Translations under genes and position numbers: made by a program
Shown: positions 12,871 to 23,947 of the stretch, one piece after another
Numbering within the stretch: position 1 is the stretch's first letter
Layout of the letters: each line of letters opens with the position of its first letter
Notes under the pieces: generated by a model
Seen by the model: the letters and a program-made list of their open reading frames with translations, nothing else
Told to the model about the DNA's origin: nothing
Databases searched by the model: none
Assembly (NCBI GenBank): GCA_026874595.1
Contig: CM049322.1
Span: forward strand, 56,422,386 to 56,486,385
Direction of reading: 5' to 3'
From: Sipunculus nudus
Lineage: Eukaryota > Annelida > Sipuncula > Golfingiida > Sipunculidae
Length of the DNA stretch: 64,000 bases

Positions 12871-14280
12871 GTATTAACGTTGCCCTGTACCCCCTCAAAG
12901 TCACACACCATTTTTTTTCTTCTGATTTTGAAATTTTTCATACAAGTACCGGTCATTTTGAGCGACACAGGGACACTGGCATTATAAAAAAAATCACTAT
13001 CACTCAGTTGCTAAATATGAAATGAGAGAAGGAAAGGTTGTCTCACGTTGTTCTAAAGGCATTCTTGAGCATATTCCTAGATAATGGTATATTTGTCGGG
13101 GAATTAGCCCACACACTGAAACAAAATTCAGTGTGATTATAATGCAAGTATGAAACGGGCCCGTCAAGTGATTAGTACTTGCATCGCGTGGCCCGCCCGG
13201 TTAAAACACATTGTAACGTTATAACACAAGCGCATAGGCCACCATGTGAGGCTGTGGCTACACAGGGCAGTTGACACCAACATGATCAGCAGAACACCAC
13301 CCGACCCAAAACTGTGACCTATAAACATGATAAACTGGGTTTACATGTTCATCACACAAGGCTGCATGGCCTGGTCAAGCATGGACGGAAGCTGATTTCT
13401 CTCGGGTAAGTTATCCACTTTCTTAGTTCTCATCATGTCTGTTATCTCCGATTTTAGGCAGATGTGTATTTGTAACCATTTACATCTGATGAGGAGATCT
13501 AGCTGTTAATCAGCTGAGTTATATAACATATGGGGTATTCACCAGTTCACTCCGCCCTCGGATAGTCGGCCTCTTCCGAGTTCAGTCAGAAGTAGGGCAT
13601 TTTAAACCAGAAGGAAGGGGGGGGGGGGGGGCAGAACCACAGGCGCTTGACACAATGTCAGTATTAGCATAAGTAGGTAGACGGGGTGAGTCATAGAAGT
13701 AAAATAGATTGAAATTCAAAGTAAAAGTGTTATGTTGGGACTAGATGGTTTATTTAAGGTGTAAAACCTGAACTGAAATAAAGGCCAGTGTGGCCGGAGT
13801 CCTTTTTGTACCTCTAATTATCGCCCAGGCTAATGTGTTAAGCGCCTGTGGGCAGAACATATAGCTTTATTTTTATTTTTAAAAAAGGGCCACAGGGCCC
13901 ACCGTTCTAAACATTATTTAGCATCAAGGTCTGATATAATGAATTATTAAAAACTGAGTGTTCTGAATTATTCAATATGGCGGTTAAAAACAAACCTTTC
14001 ATTCTGTTTGCACAAAAAAATATGATATCAAGGCTAGAAACTAAACATTTGCAGTCATACCTTTAATGCTTAAATCGAACAAGTTTTCAGGCACAAATTA
14101 AGACTATTTAGAGCCAAACTTTTTTTTCTAATTTGTGTTCACCCTTATATCCAGAGGGATAACATCCTGTACTGTGTGCAATACCACCTTCTTCCATTTT
14201 CAAATTTAGATTAAACATTAAATTTAATTATTTAAACAGTGATTATGTCATACAGCATTGGCGGTGAAGCAAAATATTCA
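12871..14280. other. Unassigned sequence
   Basis: No gene or RNA recognised. It contains a poly-G run near 13617 and one near 14282. Confidence 0.45.
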
Positions 14281-14308
14281 TTGGGGGGGGGGGGGGTTAA
14301 GTAGTATG

Positions 14309-14349
<41 letters not shown>

Positions 14350-14353
<4 letters not shown>

Positions 14354-14736
14354 GCTCTGCGATTATCATGATTATCGATTATTCGTATCGATGTTTTGAA
14401 AATCTTCGATTCGCGATTCTCAGTTTTATCCTCGAGAATCGGTCCACCAAATTTCTTAGATTTGTGTCCGAATATCACCCATGTTCACATGAAAATTATA
14501 TTCAAGGTCAGTCTCTCAGTATCTTAGTCTTGCTGTAAGAGGATCTATAATGCAGATTCTAAAATTCACAAGGTTAAAAAAATTAAATTGTAGTTCATTC
14601 TCTACTTCCAAGGTAGCAGCAGTGTGAGCAGTCCCCATACTGTCCAACTGTCATGTAAAATAATCGATTATTAATCGATAACCGGATGCCACAAGTTCCA
14701 ATTAATCGATTACAAATTTTGGATCCGATTCCTAGC

Positions 14737-14740
<4 letters not shown>
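14350..14740. mobile_element. hAT-like MITE inside an (AT)n tract
   Basis: About 391 bp flanked on both sides by (AT)n. The ends are imperfect inverted repeats beginning TAGAGCTCTGCGATTAT on the left and TAGAGCTAGGAATCGGATCC read inward on the right. The interior is rich in ATCGATTA/TAATCGAT words. TAGRGCT-type ends followed by a CGATTAT motif are typical of a widespread hAT MITE group. The target duplication cannot be read within the AT repeat. Confidence 0.6.
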
Positions 14741-14782
<42 letters not shown>

Positions 14783-15122
14783 TTATATGTACACACTGAT
14801 GAAGTTGATACGGGGAGGGGGAAGTCTATTAGGTCTATTAATCCATCAGGTTAGCTTGTAGAGGAGAATATATTACCTGTGCATTGAGGAATACTGATAC
14901 TCCTTTTTCCATCATATTATATATATATGGACACTTGTTTTAAGAATGTTTTAAGGATAATTTGAACTGTTATTTTCTTCAAAACGTTGTGTCCTTGGCA
15001 CTTGTCTGTCAAGGACCTCATCATGAATTTAATGGTTGTTCACTAAAATATATTGTTACGGGGTGACATAAAAGTGGACCAGTATTTTCCCCTGAGCAAT
15101 TTGTCTTGCTAACAATATATAC

Positions 15123-15127
<5 letters not shown>

Positions 15128-15174
<47 letters not shown>
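15128..15174. repeat. (AT)n microsatellite
   Basis: A continuous AT dinucleotide run of about 47 bp. Similar tracts lie at 3263-3295, 14315-14349, 14741-14778, 16137-16162 and 16886-16936. Confidence 0.95.
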
Positions 15175-15176
<2 letters not shown>

Positions 15177-15484
15177 TTACTTGTTCTTTGAATAATTTAA
15201 CTGTTATTTTACTCATTTTTTCCAGGTTTCCTCTTTATGCATGGCAGTGGAACACCTTGAAGTGTGAAAAATTACATGATGTGTATCCTCACCTCACCAG
15301 GGACATTTTTAGCAAATTTTAAGTGTATATCAATAAAGGTCTATTATACCGTTACATGTTGAAAGGTATGTGTTTTTTATTTCCCTTCTGACATTGGTGT
15401 AAAAGCGAATGCTGTTTGTGGATACAAATAAAAAAGTACAAAAAAAAAGAAAATTGAGAGAGTAAATGTGATGTGAAAGAATGG

Positions 15485-16045
15485 GTGTGCTCTAGGACAG
15501 CACTGCTCAAGGAGAGCACACAGGTCTGCTCTAGAAGAGAACAATGCTCTGCTGTAGGAGAGCACTGCTGCAGAAGAGCACACAGTGTGCTCTAGCCAGG
15601 AGAGCACACAGCAGTGCACCAAGAGAGCACTGCTGCAGAAGAGCATAGTGGTCTGCTGCCAGGAGAGCACTGCTCTGGGAGAGCACACAGCACTGCTCTA
15701 GGGGAGCACACAGGTCTGCTCCAGGAGACCATATTGCTCAGGTTCTGCTGAAGAACTGCTGAAAACCTGCTTCTAATATGCAAATATGCCTGCTCCATTG
15801 GAGCACTAATTTAAATAATTGGAACCGCTCATTTTGTGCTGCATCACTGCTCTAAATCTGCGGCGCAATACAGGATTATACATGTTCAGTTGGGGAGCAG
15901 ACTTCCAACATATAATCCACAGGTCTTGGAGCACATATACAGCATATGCTGTAATATACTGAATAATTGCTGCATATCTGCTGGAAACACTGCTCTGGCT
16001 ATCTGCTGCAAATCTGCTTCAGATGTGCTGTAATACTGCTGAATT
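15485..16045. repeat. GAGCAC/GTGCTC cryptic repeat region
   Basis: Dozens of short words (AGAGCAC, CACTGCT, TCTGCTC, AGCAGTG) occur on both strands at irregular spacing of about 15-30 bp, so the stretch can fold into many alternative hairpins. Apparent Ala/Leu/Cys-rich frames on the minus strand (15377-15798) are read from these words. Not recognised as a known element. Confidence 0.7.
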
Positions 16046-16124
16046 TTGGTAGGGGCGATCCTTTAGCAAAAGCTTAATGGTAGAATGTCCAGTGTAGGCG
16101 GGGGACATCTTATTCATATTACAT

Positions 16125-16161
<37 letters not shown>

Positions 16162-16189
16162 TACATTACGTTACATGTTTTATGAGCTC

Positions 16190-16835
16190 TCGACTTGTAC
16201 GCATACATTAATACATATTCTGTGGCGCTTTACAAGAAAGATGATCTGAGTCCATTTTACGAGACATAAGCTTCTTGAAAAAAGGATGACTTAAGGGTTT
16301 TCCTGAATTTCGATAGACTGTCTATATTGTGAATATGCTCAGGTAGCATGTTCCATCCAATGTTTTGGAGCGAAAACACGAAAGCTGCGATCTGCAAATG
16401 TTCGAGCTTTTGTTCTTGGAATATTAAGAATACAGGTATTTCTCTTTAATCTTAGAGAGTGCAATGGTTTGGTATTCTGCTGCATAAGATTCTGCAAGTA
16501 GAGCGGAGTCTACCCATGCAGACATTTGTGAATGATAGTTAAAATTTTATATAATTCTCCATTTAATGGGCAGCAAATGTAGAAGTTTCAAGGCATCCCT
16601 GCTGCTCTGTGACCTATCCCAGTTCAGCACCAGTTTAGCCATAGCATGCTGAATCCTTTGCATTCGCGGAAGTTCTGTGTTTGGAAGGCTCATATATATC
16701 CCGTGGCAGTAGTCTCAATAGGAGAGAATCAGCCCATAAACAATTTGCTTACAGGCAGAGAGTGTCAATGAATTTCGTATGAGTTTTATTTTGTACAAGT
16801 TGTAAGCAGCTGTCTGACATTTAAGTATTACAGTG
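16190..16835 (-). pseudogene. LINE reverse-transcriptase C-terminal remnant
   Basis: Read on the minus strand, the tail of a non-LTR retrotransposon polymerase (CR1/Rex/Jockey-like) is visible in pieces: a thumb-type segment with LPRMQRIQHAMAKLVLN, then LLPIKWRI, then RTFADRSFRVFAPK, then LPEHIHNIDSLSKFRKTLK. The order and words (R-x-Q-x2-Q-N-A, LHWLP-like, FADRSF, FK-LK) are those of the C-terminal end of LINE RT proteins. Stops and at least one frameshift (between FAPK and LPEH) break it, so it is a dead 5'-truncated copy. The exact clade cannot be fixed by eye. Confidence 0.75.
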
Positions 16836-16882
16836 ATCTGACCCCCCTGTTACCACACACATTGTCAACGACTCAATTAGAA

Positions 16883-16885
<3 letters not shown>

Positions 16886-16939
<54 letters not shown>

Positions 16940-18980
16940 CATGTTGACATGGCATTAAATGAAGAGATACATAACGTTGGTATATGTACCTTAGACATAC
17001 TGACATAAAGATTCAAGTTTTTAGATTTGAATGTCGGAATTTTACCGTAGCTTTCCTCTGCCAAACAAGACGGCATGAACAGCTGGATTAGTTCCCGCCC
17101 AATTTAGTAATATGTATTCAACGGACATGTGAGCAGGGAACCAGCCTAGTTAATATTTTTATGCGCCCCAAGTGGTCCCAGTTTGAGCCTCAGGCTTTGA
17201 TAGAGAAACTGGCCGCCTCGTGTAAAGGGTTTAGCGTCTCTGTCGTTGTACCGATGCCTCTACCAGTTTGTGCTTCCAAATCTGAGACTGTCGCAAATAC
17301 ATTAACGTACCCGTACATTAAGTAGATATAACAATATAAACCTGGAACATCGCAAATATGTAAACTGTTATGATTATAGGATATGGTCAGTAAACAATGA
17401 TAATCATAGTTAGATGATACAGTATTAATTGTCATGTTTGATTACCTTACTTTGTTTAATTAGAGATATTATATAACTTTTCTTCATAATATTTTATAAA
17501 TTATCTGAAAGAACGATACATGGCTTATAGATGCTTGTAGCTGCTAGTCCAGCCCGTGTCATGGATTTAAGACACCAGATGGATCCATTAATCTAAGACA
17601 CTAGGTCAGTTAATTAGATGTTATATCTGTTTCTTCTTTTAACACATATTTTGTCCACTGAACCAGATTCTATTAAATATGCCACCCAGAGTTTGTATAG
17701 CACAGCCTGGCATTTGTGCGACTGTCCGTCTTTTAAGGGAGAGCAAATTACCAGTACCAGGCTTAAAATCTTGTTTCAGCCCAGTGCAGCAATAAATGGC
17801 ATTTAGTCTTGTAAACTATCCCTAGCTTATCAACAGTTGCACCCAGTAAGTTGTCAGAATTGGTAAATATGTCATTTGTTATTTCATTAAGTCTTGATTA
17901 AGTCTACTGTCTGGTAATTATGTTAAGATATTCAGATGTATGAATGCCTACAACTTTTTCTAGTTCCTGAATGGACAATCTTTAGTATCCAGGTCAAAAG
18001 TATGTATTTTAATATTCAATAGGGTAAATTCAGAAATCCGGTTGGTTGAACAAATGGACAGAGCTGTATATAAGCACAGCCAGATTTTACTCTGAGAGCT
18101 CTTCGGCATATTTTCTAAATTTATAAATGGCTCCGTTTCAATAGATTAGTTTTAAGGAATGATCAACAGATCGGAGTGTAGTTAGCAAGTTTCACTTTTA
18201 TTTTTTTTTATTTTATGATGTTCTGCTGGAATGAACATTATTGTACGAATCATCAGAATAAATCTTCAGTTTGACCATCACATTTGGACTTTTATTGGAC
18301 TCGTGTGAACAGGAATGTGGAATGGAAGCAAACCTGAATGCTTTTTTAACTTTGAGCTAATTTCCCTGTTCCATTAGGATCCTCAGGTGATGATAGAGAG
18401 GAGGGAACGTAACAAAACGTACCCGTACATTCAGAAGATATAACAAAGTAAAATCCATGTTAACCTGGGAATGTGGCTTATATGTAAACGTACCCGCACA
18501 TTAAGTAGATATGACAAATTAAAATCAATTTTAAATGTAGGCGTGTTGTGAAATAAATATTCTGACTGCGAAACAAATAATCCTAATGTTCCTTCTGATC
18601 CATACTTGGGTTGTGTGTGTGTTATCGGGGGGGAGGGGTGGATGGACTTCGTCCACGTCGCCGAATCAACAAGGTTTCGGCAAATCTCTCATTTAAGGGT
18701 CCTATTCTGCAATTTGACGAATATTAACTAGATAAATCCCTGGAACCTTTTATGAAAAAGAAAAAAAAAAAAATGGGTCGGGAAACCCCGACCCCACAGT
18801 GCAATGACTGTTGATTTTGTTTTTATCAAGTTGTTTATAATATGTGGAGCTCCTGTACCGTGTTTAATAACAGCTTATAGATAAATAAACTTAAACATAA
18901 GTCATTAAGGTGTTACAAGAGCCTTTCTTTGTAGAACTACCAGCATTGCCGTGCGCATTTGTATGCAGAACAAGCCAGAA
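16886..18980. other. (AT)n tract and unassigned sequence
   Basis: Begins with an (AT)n run to 16936. A motif ACGTACCCGTACATTAAG followed by TAGATATAACAA occurs near 17297 and twice near 18415-18510, indicating an old dispersed repeat. A TATA-like TGTATATAAGC is seen at about 18066 but no gene follows that I can support. Confidence 0.4.
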
Positions 18981-18982
18981 AT

Positions 18983-19137
18983 CATACGATTCACCATCAG
19001 AAAACCAATATGAACAAGTAAATATACATAAGCCAGGACAATGGGCGGCCTATTTAAGGAGAGTTACACCAGCTACATGTGTATACAATATGAATTGGGA
19101 AGACATATTAACAGAGAGTCACAACATTTATAAATAA
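18983..19137 (+). pseudogene. Circovirus-like Rep, C-terminal fragment
   Basis: About 50 codons aligned with the C-terminal end of the Rep at 28.8-29.7 kb, here on the plus strand: the ENQYEQV, IHKP, QWAAYLRRVTPAT and NMNWEDI stretches are recognisable with a few substitutions. It lacks the HUH domain and Walker motifs. It runs tail to tail into the second viral gene (minus strand), as in the other copies, so this is an inverted remnant of the same element. Confidence 0.85.
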
Positions 19138-19179
19138 CCAACAAAGACAATATATTATGTACAAAATGTGTTCTTATTT

Positions 19180-19432
19180 CAAATGTACAATATGTGTGTT
19201 TATGAAGTTTGATGTAAACCAGAAAAACCACACTCCCACACGAACTTCATCTTCTCAGTACGAACCTTCAATACATCGTGTTCATGAACATTCCAGTTAT
19301 AATATCCGGGCTTATCAACTTAAACGTTCTGGTCCAATTGCGCTTGATTCTATAAACATTGTACTTCGGGCGGCCATTCTTAGTGTCCAGATTATTTCCT
19401 TGTTTAATAATCCAGCTAGTCTCGCTGGGCAT
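19180..19432 (-). pseudogene. Second viral gene (capsid position), 5' and 3' remnants
   Basis: From an ATG at 19432 a 54-codon frame runs to 19268, starting MPSETSW and containing basic and aromatic residues (KYNVYRIKRNW) and SPDIITG. A related block (MSPENITG) lies in the copy at 30.3-30.5 kb. Beyond its stop, the DNA matches the 3' end of the second gene seen near 25.6 and 28.7 kb, so the middle has been deleted. Its position opposite Rep fits a capsid gene, but no capsid motif is diagnostic and the assignment is inference. Confidence 0.6.
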
Positions 19433-19546
19433 CTGTGTACTGTTCAGACTGCAAGTGGTTACTGTGTGATTCACAATGCGTACTACAATGCTGCGACTCG
19501 GGCGCTTCAGTGGGATGGCTATTTTTAGACTGCTCACGTGACATGC

Positions 19547-19780
19547 TCACACTGCTATGTGGACCCGTTCCATAATCAGATCCTTGACAGCGTTGAAACG
19601 CATGCGTCTAGTCAGCTGTACGCATCCCTGTAGGTGTGGGGTTCCTTGTGCCCGTTCCTCTCGACCGTATATTATGTAACAGCATGGTAACTGCTTTAGC
19701 CGTTCCTCTTCCTTATTTGTATAATTATTCAATGTGAATACCCAGTTCTTGGACTGTCATTTATCTCCGGCACCCGGCAT
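19547..19780 (-). pseudogene. Circovirus-like Rep, N-terminal fragment
   Basis: The first 78 or so codons of the Rep family, with motif I (FTLNNY) and motif II (HLQG) visible. Codon 8 is TGA where the intact copy has Arg, so it cannot make the full N-terminus. It ends abruptly near 19547 at a junction with the upstream region of an inverted second-gene copy. The origin stem-loop lies 11 bp upstream of the start, as in the other copies. Confidence 0.85.
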
Positions 19781-19790
19781 GGCGATTTCC

Positions 19791-19818
19791 AAGAGGCCGA
19801 TAGTATTACCAGCCTCTT
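19791..19818 (+). promoter_or_regulatory. CRESS-type replication origin stem-loop (copy 0)
   Basis: AAGAGGCCG and CAGCCTCTT form a 9-bp stem with one mismatch around a loop that contains TAGTATTAC, the nonanucleotide nicked by Rep in circovirids. The nonanucleotide is on the strand opposite the Rep frame. Paired GCACGCCCC repeats follow immediately to the right. Confidence 0.85.
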
Positions 19819-20097
19819 TATGCACGCCCCCTAGTGCACGCCCCTGTTTATATGTATATATATATTGTCACTCCTTAGTCCTTACTTCTGATGTTAATTT
19901 ACCAGCCTCTTTATGCACGCCCCCTAGTGCACGCCCCTATTTATATGTATATATATATTGTACCAGCCTCTTTATGCACGCCCCCTAGTGCACGCCCCTG
20001 TTTATATGTATATATATTCTTTATGCACGCCCCCTAGTGCACGCCCCTGTATATATATATATATATATTATTTATGCACGCCCCCTAGTGCACGCCC

Positions 20098-20143
<46 letters not shown>

Positions 20144-20160
20144 CCCCCTAGTGCACGCCC

Positions 20161-20207
<47 letters not shown>

Positions 20208-20279
20208 CATATATACATGAATTTCCTGGTTTGCCGGTAGTCGTCCAGCTACCGGCTTTGTGGTAAGTACCATTTCTGC

Positions 20280-20325
<46 letters not shown>

Positions 20326-20471
20326 ATGAATTACCTGGTTTGCCGGCAGTCGTCCAGCTACCGGCTTTGTGGGAAGTACCATTTCTGCTGAGAATATTTA
20401 AACCAAAAATAAATATAATTAATAATTAAAAATATAAATAATTAATTAAAATAAATATAATTAATTATATA

Positions 20472-20520
<49 letters not shown>

Positions 20521-20920
20521 ATGGAACCTTCTAGAAGGGGATCCAACCCGCATTAAGCAGCGATAAGCTCTCCGCTTGAGCGGCCAAGCGGACGGCCTCT
20601 TTATGCATGCCCCTAGTGCACGCCCCTGTATATATATATATTTTATGCACGCCCCCTAGTGCACGCCCCTGTTTATATGTATATATATATTGTCACTCCT
20701 TAGTCCTTACTTCTGATGTTAATTTACCAGCCTCTTTATGCACGCCCCCTAGTGCACGCCCCTATTTATATGTATATATATATTGTACCAGCCTCTTTAT
20801 GCACGCCCCCTAGTGCACGCCCCTGTTTATATGTATATATATTCTTTATGCACGCCCCCTAGTGCACGCCCCTGTATATATATATATATATTATTTATGC
20901 ACGCCCCCTAGTGCACGCCC

Positions 20921-20964
<44 letters not shown>

Positions 20965-20981
20965 CCCCCTAGTACACGCCC

Positions 20982-21026
<45 letters not shown>

Positions 21027-21098
21027 CATATATACATGAATTTCCTGGTTTGCCGGTAGTCGTCCAGCTACCGGCTTTGTGGTAAGTACCATTTCTGC

Positions 21099-21158
<60 letters not shown>

Positions 21159-21302
21159 ATGAATTACCTGGTTTGCCGGCAGTCGTCCAGCTACCGGCTT
21201 TGTGGGAAGTTCCATTTCTGCTGAGAATATTTAAACCAAAAATAAATATAATTAATAATTAAAAATATAAATAATTAATTAAAATAAATATAATTAATTA
21301 TA

Positions 21303-21379
<77 letters not shown>

Positions 21380-21480
21380 ATGGAACCTTCTAGAAGGGGA
21401 TCCAACCCGCATTAAGCAGCGATAAGCTCTCCGCTTGAGCGGCCAAGCGGACGGCCTCTTTATGCATGCCCCTAGTGCAC
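19819..21480. repeat. Amplified iteron/(AT)n modules, duplicated block
   Basis: Repeated modules consist of two GCACGCCCC iterons separated by CTAGT, then (TA)n. At least twelve iteron pairs are present. The block from about 19838 is tandemly duplicated with an offset of roughly 825 bp (GTCACTCCTTAGTCC at 19867 and 20692). Each copy also holds a hairpin GCCGGTAG/CTACCGGC (near 20233 and 21056) and ends with a module beginning GTGAATGGAACCTTCTAG. No Rep frame is present, so these look like cis-acting sequences amplified without their gene. Confidence 0.8.
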
Positions 21481-21484
21481 GCCC

Positions 21485-21486
<2 letters not shown>

Positions 21487-21555
<69 letters not shown>
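21487..21555. repeat. (AT)n microsatellite
   Basis: An AT run of about 69 bp following an iteron pair and preceding another GTGAATGGAACC module. A matching run lies at 21309-21374. Confidence 0.95.
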
Positions 21556-21559
<4 letters not shown>

Positions 21560-21611
21560 ATGGAACCTTCTAGGAGGGGATCTAACCCGCATGAATCAGC
21601 GATAAGCTCTC

Positions 21612-21712
21612 CGCTCAAAACTTTCAAAACTGTGAGGGGGGATACCCCTCCCACACCCACCCTCTTTCCGGCGTTTACATTTGCAGAATATACCCACACT
21701 TAACTTAAAAAA

Positions 21713-21751
<39 letters not shown>

Positions 21752-21810
21752 TTTATAATTATATACCCAAAGTGCGCCCCCCACTTTCAAAACTATACCG
21801 TAGCCTATGG
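21612..21810 (-). repeat. Dispersed repeat related to 47.8 kb
   Basis: The C-rich text CCCCTCCCACACCCACC and the GCCCCCCACTTTCAAAA end resemble the block at 47,814-48,000. On the minus strand one end reads GGCTACGGTATAG, recalling CAGGGCCGTAGCC-type transposon ends. Probably a non-autonomous DNA element. Class not certain. Confidence 0.35.
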
Positions 21811-21821
21811 AGTAGACGTCC

Positions 21822-21925
21822 TATAATTAATAAGGCCATGTTACAGCCTACAGCCACAGCAGTATAGTACGCATGGTGAATCACACATTAACCACGTGCA
21901 GTCTGAACAGTACACCCTACTAGGT
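21822..21925 (+). pseudogene. Upstream region of second viral gene (fragment)
   Basis: Matches DNA that precedes the second viral gene in the copies at 29.95-30.05 kb (plus) and 19.43-19.53 kb (minus): the words AAGGCCATGTTACAG, GTGAATCACACA and CAGTCTGAACAGTACAC are shared. The match stops at about 21921, just before the transposon block, where the start codon would be expected. Confidence 0.6.
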
Positions 21926-21989
21926 TTTGCACTGACGTCACTGATAGCACGTGGAGTTTGTTTATGCTGCCATTTTGGACGGTCTCAGC

Positions 21990-22330
21990 ATGTCAGCAGA
22001 ACACAGCTCAAGCCAAGTGGATGCTCCAGCAAGCTTTAGCTTGGATACGCTTTCAAAGTATGCTGAACGTTTAGATTCAGTAGCCTTAGGTCGCTATAAT
22101 GAAAAACTCACACTATGTGGTGGTTTAGATCCATATTTAGTGCAGCCTCTCCAGTCAACAGCACGGATTGCTGTACCAGCTGGGGACATACCAGCGGTCA
22201 GCTATGCAGACATTTACAATTATCTTTTAAACAGTCTGTGTGCTATCCTGAGGCACACAAGTTCTCAACAAAAGCCACGAGGTAATTATATCATAGTGTA
22301 TATCATAACATGGATGTCTATGCAATCATA

Positions 22331-22395
<65 letters not shown>

Positions 22396-22490
22396 TATAG
22401 TCTGTGTGCTATCCTGAGGCACACAAGTTCTCAACAAAAGCCACCAGGTAATTATATCATAGTGTATATCATAACATGGATGTCTATGCT

Positions 22491-22546
<56 letters not shown>

Positions 22547-23823
22547 GACTGACACTGACATAAACATTATCAAACAATAATTTAATTTTATAAACAACTG
22601 TTATGAATGATGCAATCAATGGTTCTTTTATCATTATTTCAGGATAACTGAAGCCAAGAAAATATGTAAGGTAAATCTAGAATATTTTGTATCTGTGTGG
22701 TGATGGCTTTCGAATTGCTGTGGTGCTGCTTTTTAAGAGATATGCATGCTTACTTCCTGTTTCGTTGTATTACTATATTTTCTTTTTATTTTCTATCCCT
22801 AGGCTTTTTTCACTCATTTTCTCTGGGTGCTAATTGGTTTGGCTTCTCTTTTAGTTCACAGTTTAGACATGTTTTTGTCCCAAACTGCTTTGTCTTAATT
22901 TGTGAAATATTTTAAATCATTTGCCACTTGGTTTTACATGTAGTGGTAGATTGATCAGAATTAAGAACAATAAAGAAACGATGCACAAGACATACATGTG
23001 CTGAAACATACTATTATGATAATACCATTGCCTACCATGACCTTAAAGAAAGTATTTTCTGTAATTAAACTGAATTAAAATGATATATCATATATGTGGC
23101 ATAATTATCATATCATTTTTGCAGGTGGGGGTGTACACATGAAGACACTGCCAGGCAGGCTTTTATAAAGCATCACAGTGCCATACATGAATCATTTAAA
23201 GTGGAGCCTTGTGGATTCTTTATTAATCAACAGTATCCATTCCTCGGGGCATCACCAGATGGCATCATAACATGTGATTGTTGTCAAAAAGGCCTGCTGG
23301 AAATAAAATGCCCATACTGTGCAAAAGAAAAGAAATTTCTAGATTTGGTGTCAGACAAAAGCTTGTTTTTGGAAAATGTTCAGAGAAAATTGCAGCTTAA
23401 AAAAGATCACAGCTACTACTATCAGGTTCAGGCTCAGTTACATCTTGTAAATTCCGTAAAGTACTGTGAGTTTGTTGTTTGGACAGAGAAAGAAATTTAT
23501 ATTGAGAAAATTTTGCCAGTCATTAGCTTCTTTGAAAATGCTCTGTCCAACACTATCAAATTCTACTAAGTGGGAGTGTTACCAGAAATTTTGGCAAAAT
23601 GGACCTCTAAACACCCACTTGTTTCATCAGCAGAGCCAGTTTGTTCAACAAGTCATGTGGTTTGGAGTTACTGCAGGATGCCCGAAGATGGTGTCATGAT
23701 ATCGTATTTAATGTCCAAGAATGCAAGGTCAAGAGGTTCCATCTCCAGTGTCGGAGGCTGAAAAGGGTGACAAAGGGGAAATGGCTATGTTTAGACTGCA
23801 AAAAACTTAAACGGAATTCGTAA
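21990..23823 (+). pseudogene. YqaJ-type exonuclease with C-terminal PHD-like finger, spliced and broken
   Basis: Exon 1 runs from ATG 21990 (preceded by a GCCATTTTGG promoter-like word) to a GT donor at 22282. A short exon 22643-22670 (ITEAKKIC) and a main exon from 23125 (after TTTTTGCAG) follow. The main exon carries the YqaJ/lambda-exonuclease core: WGCTHEDTARQAF, then GASPDG, then LEIKCP, which gives the E...D...E-x-K metal site. Exon phases between 22281 and 23125 do not join directly, so an exon is missing or decayed. After the TAA at 23567 the frame continues, then shifts by one, through Cys/His residues typical of a PHD finger (YCRMPEDG, FHLQC, WLCLDC). The nuclease probably processed DNA ends for the transposon (inference). 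Confidence 0.75.
22235..22540. repeat. Short duplication of the exon-1 end plus (AT)n
   Basis: About 95 bp (from CAGTCTGTGTGC through the GGTAATTATATC donor region) occur twice, at about 22230 and 22398, each followed by a long (AT)n run. The donor site of exon 1 is therefore duplicated. Confidence 0.85.
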
Positions 23824-23947
23824 ATATCTCTCGTGCATTCTAACTTTCAGGATCAGCTGTCAATTTGATCACTTAAATATACATGGACACTTTATACTGC
23901 TAAGAAAAGCTCCTGGGGCTGCAATAGATAAAGCATTTATTAGTTTT

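Noticed and set aside
13482-13510. Hammerhead core from CTGATGAG
   Set aside because: No GAAA box or matching stem II follows.
15377-15798. Cys/Leu/Ala-rich minus-strand frames that look like a secreted Cys-rich protein
   Set aside because: Generated by the AGAGCAC/GTGCTCT cryptic repeats. No signal peptide or stable cysteine pattern.
17190-17435. 81-codon minus-strand frame
   Set aside because: No motif; its DNA contains a dispersed repeat also seen at 18.4 kb.
18060-18145. TATA-like TGTATATAAGC followed by a short ATG frame
   Set aside because: The frame is five codons long with no donor site, so no gene can be supported.
20517-20605. tRNA-derived SINE in the GTGAATGGAACC module (minus strand, GGGTTGGATCC as a B box)
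   Set aside because: The B-box match is weak and the A box unconvincing. The module always travels with the viral origin, so a viral-unit explanation is simpler.
20037-21699. Many frames of 65-106 codons reading Ile-Tyr repeats
   Set aside because: They are translations of (AT)n microsatellites and iteron modules. No start context or non-repetitive domain.
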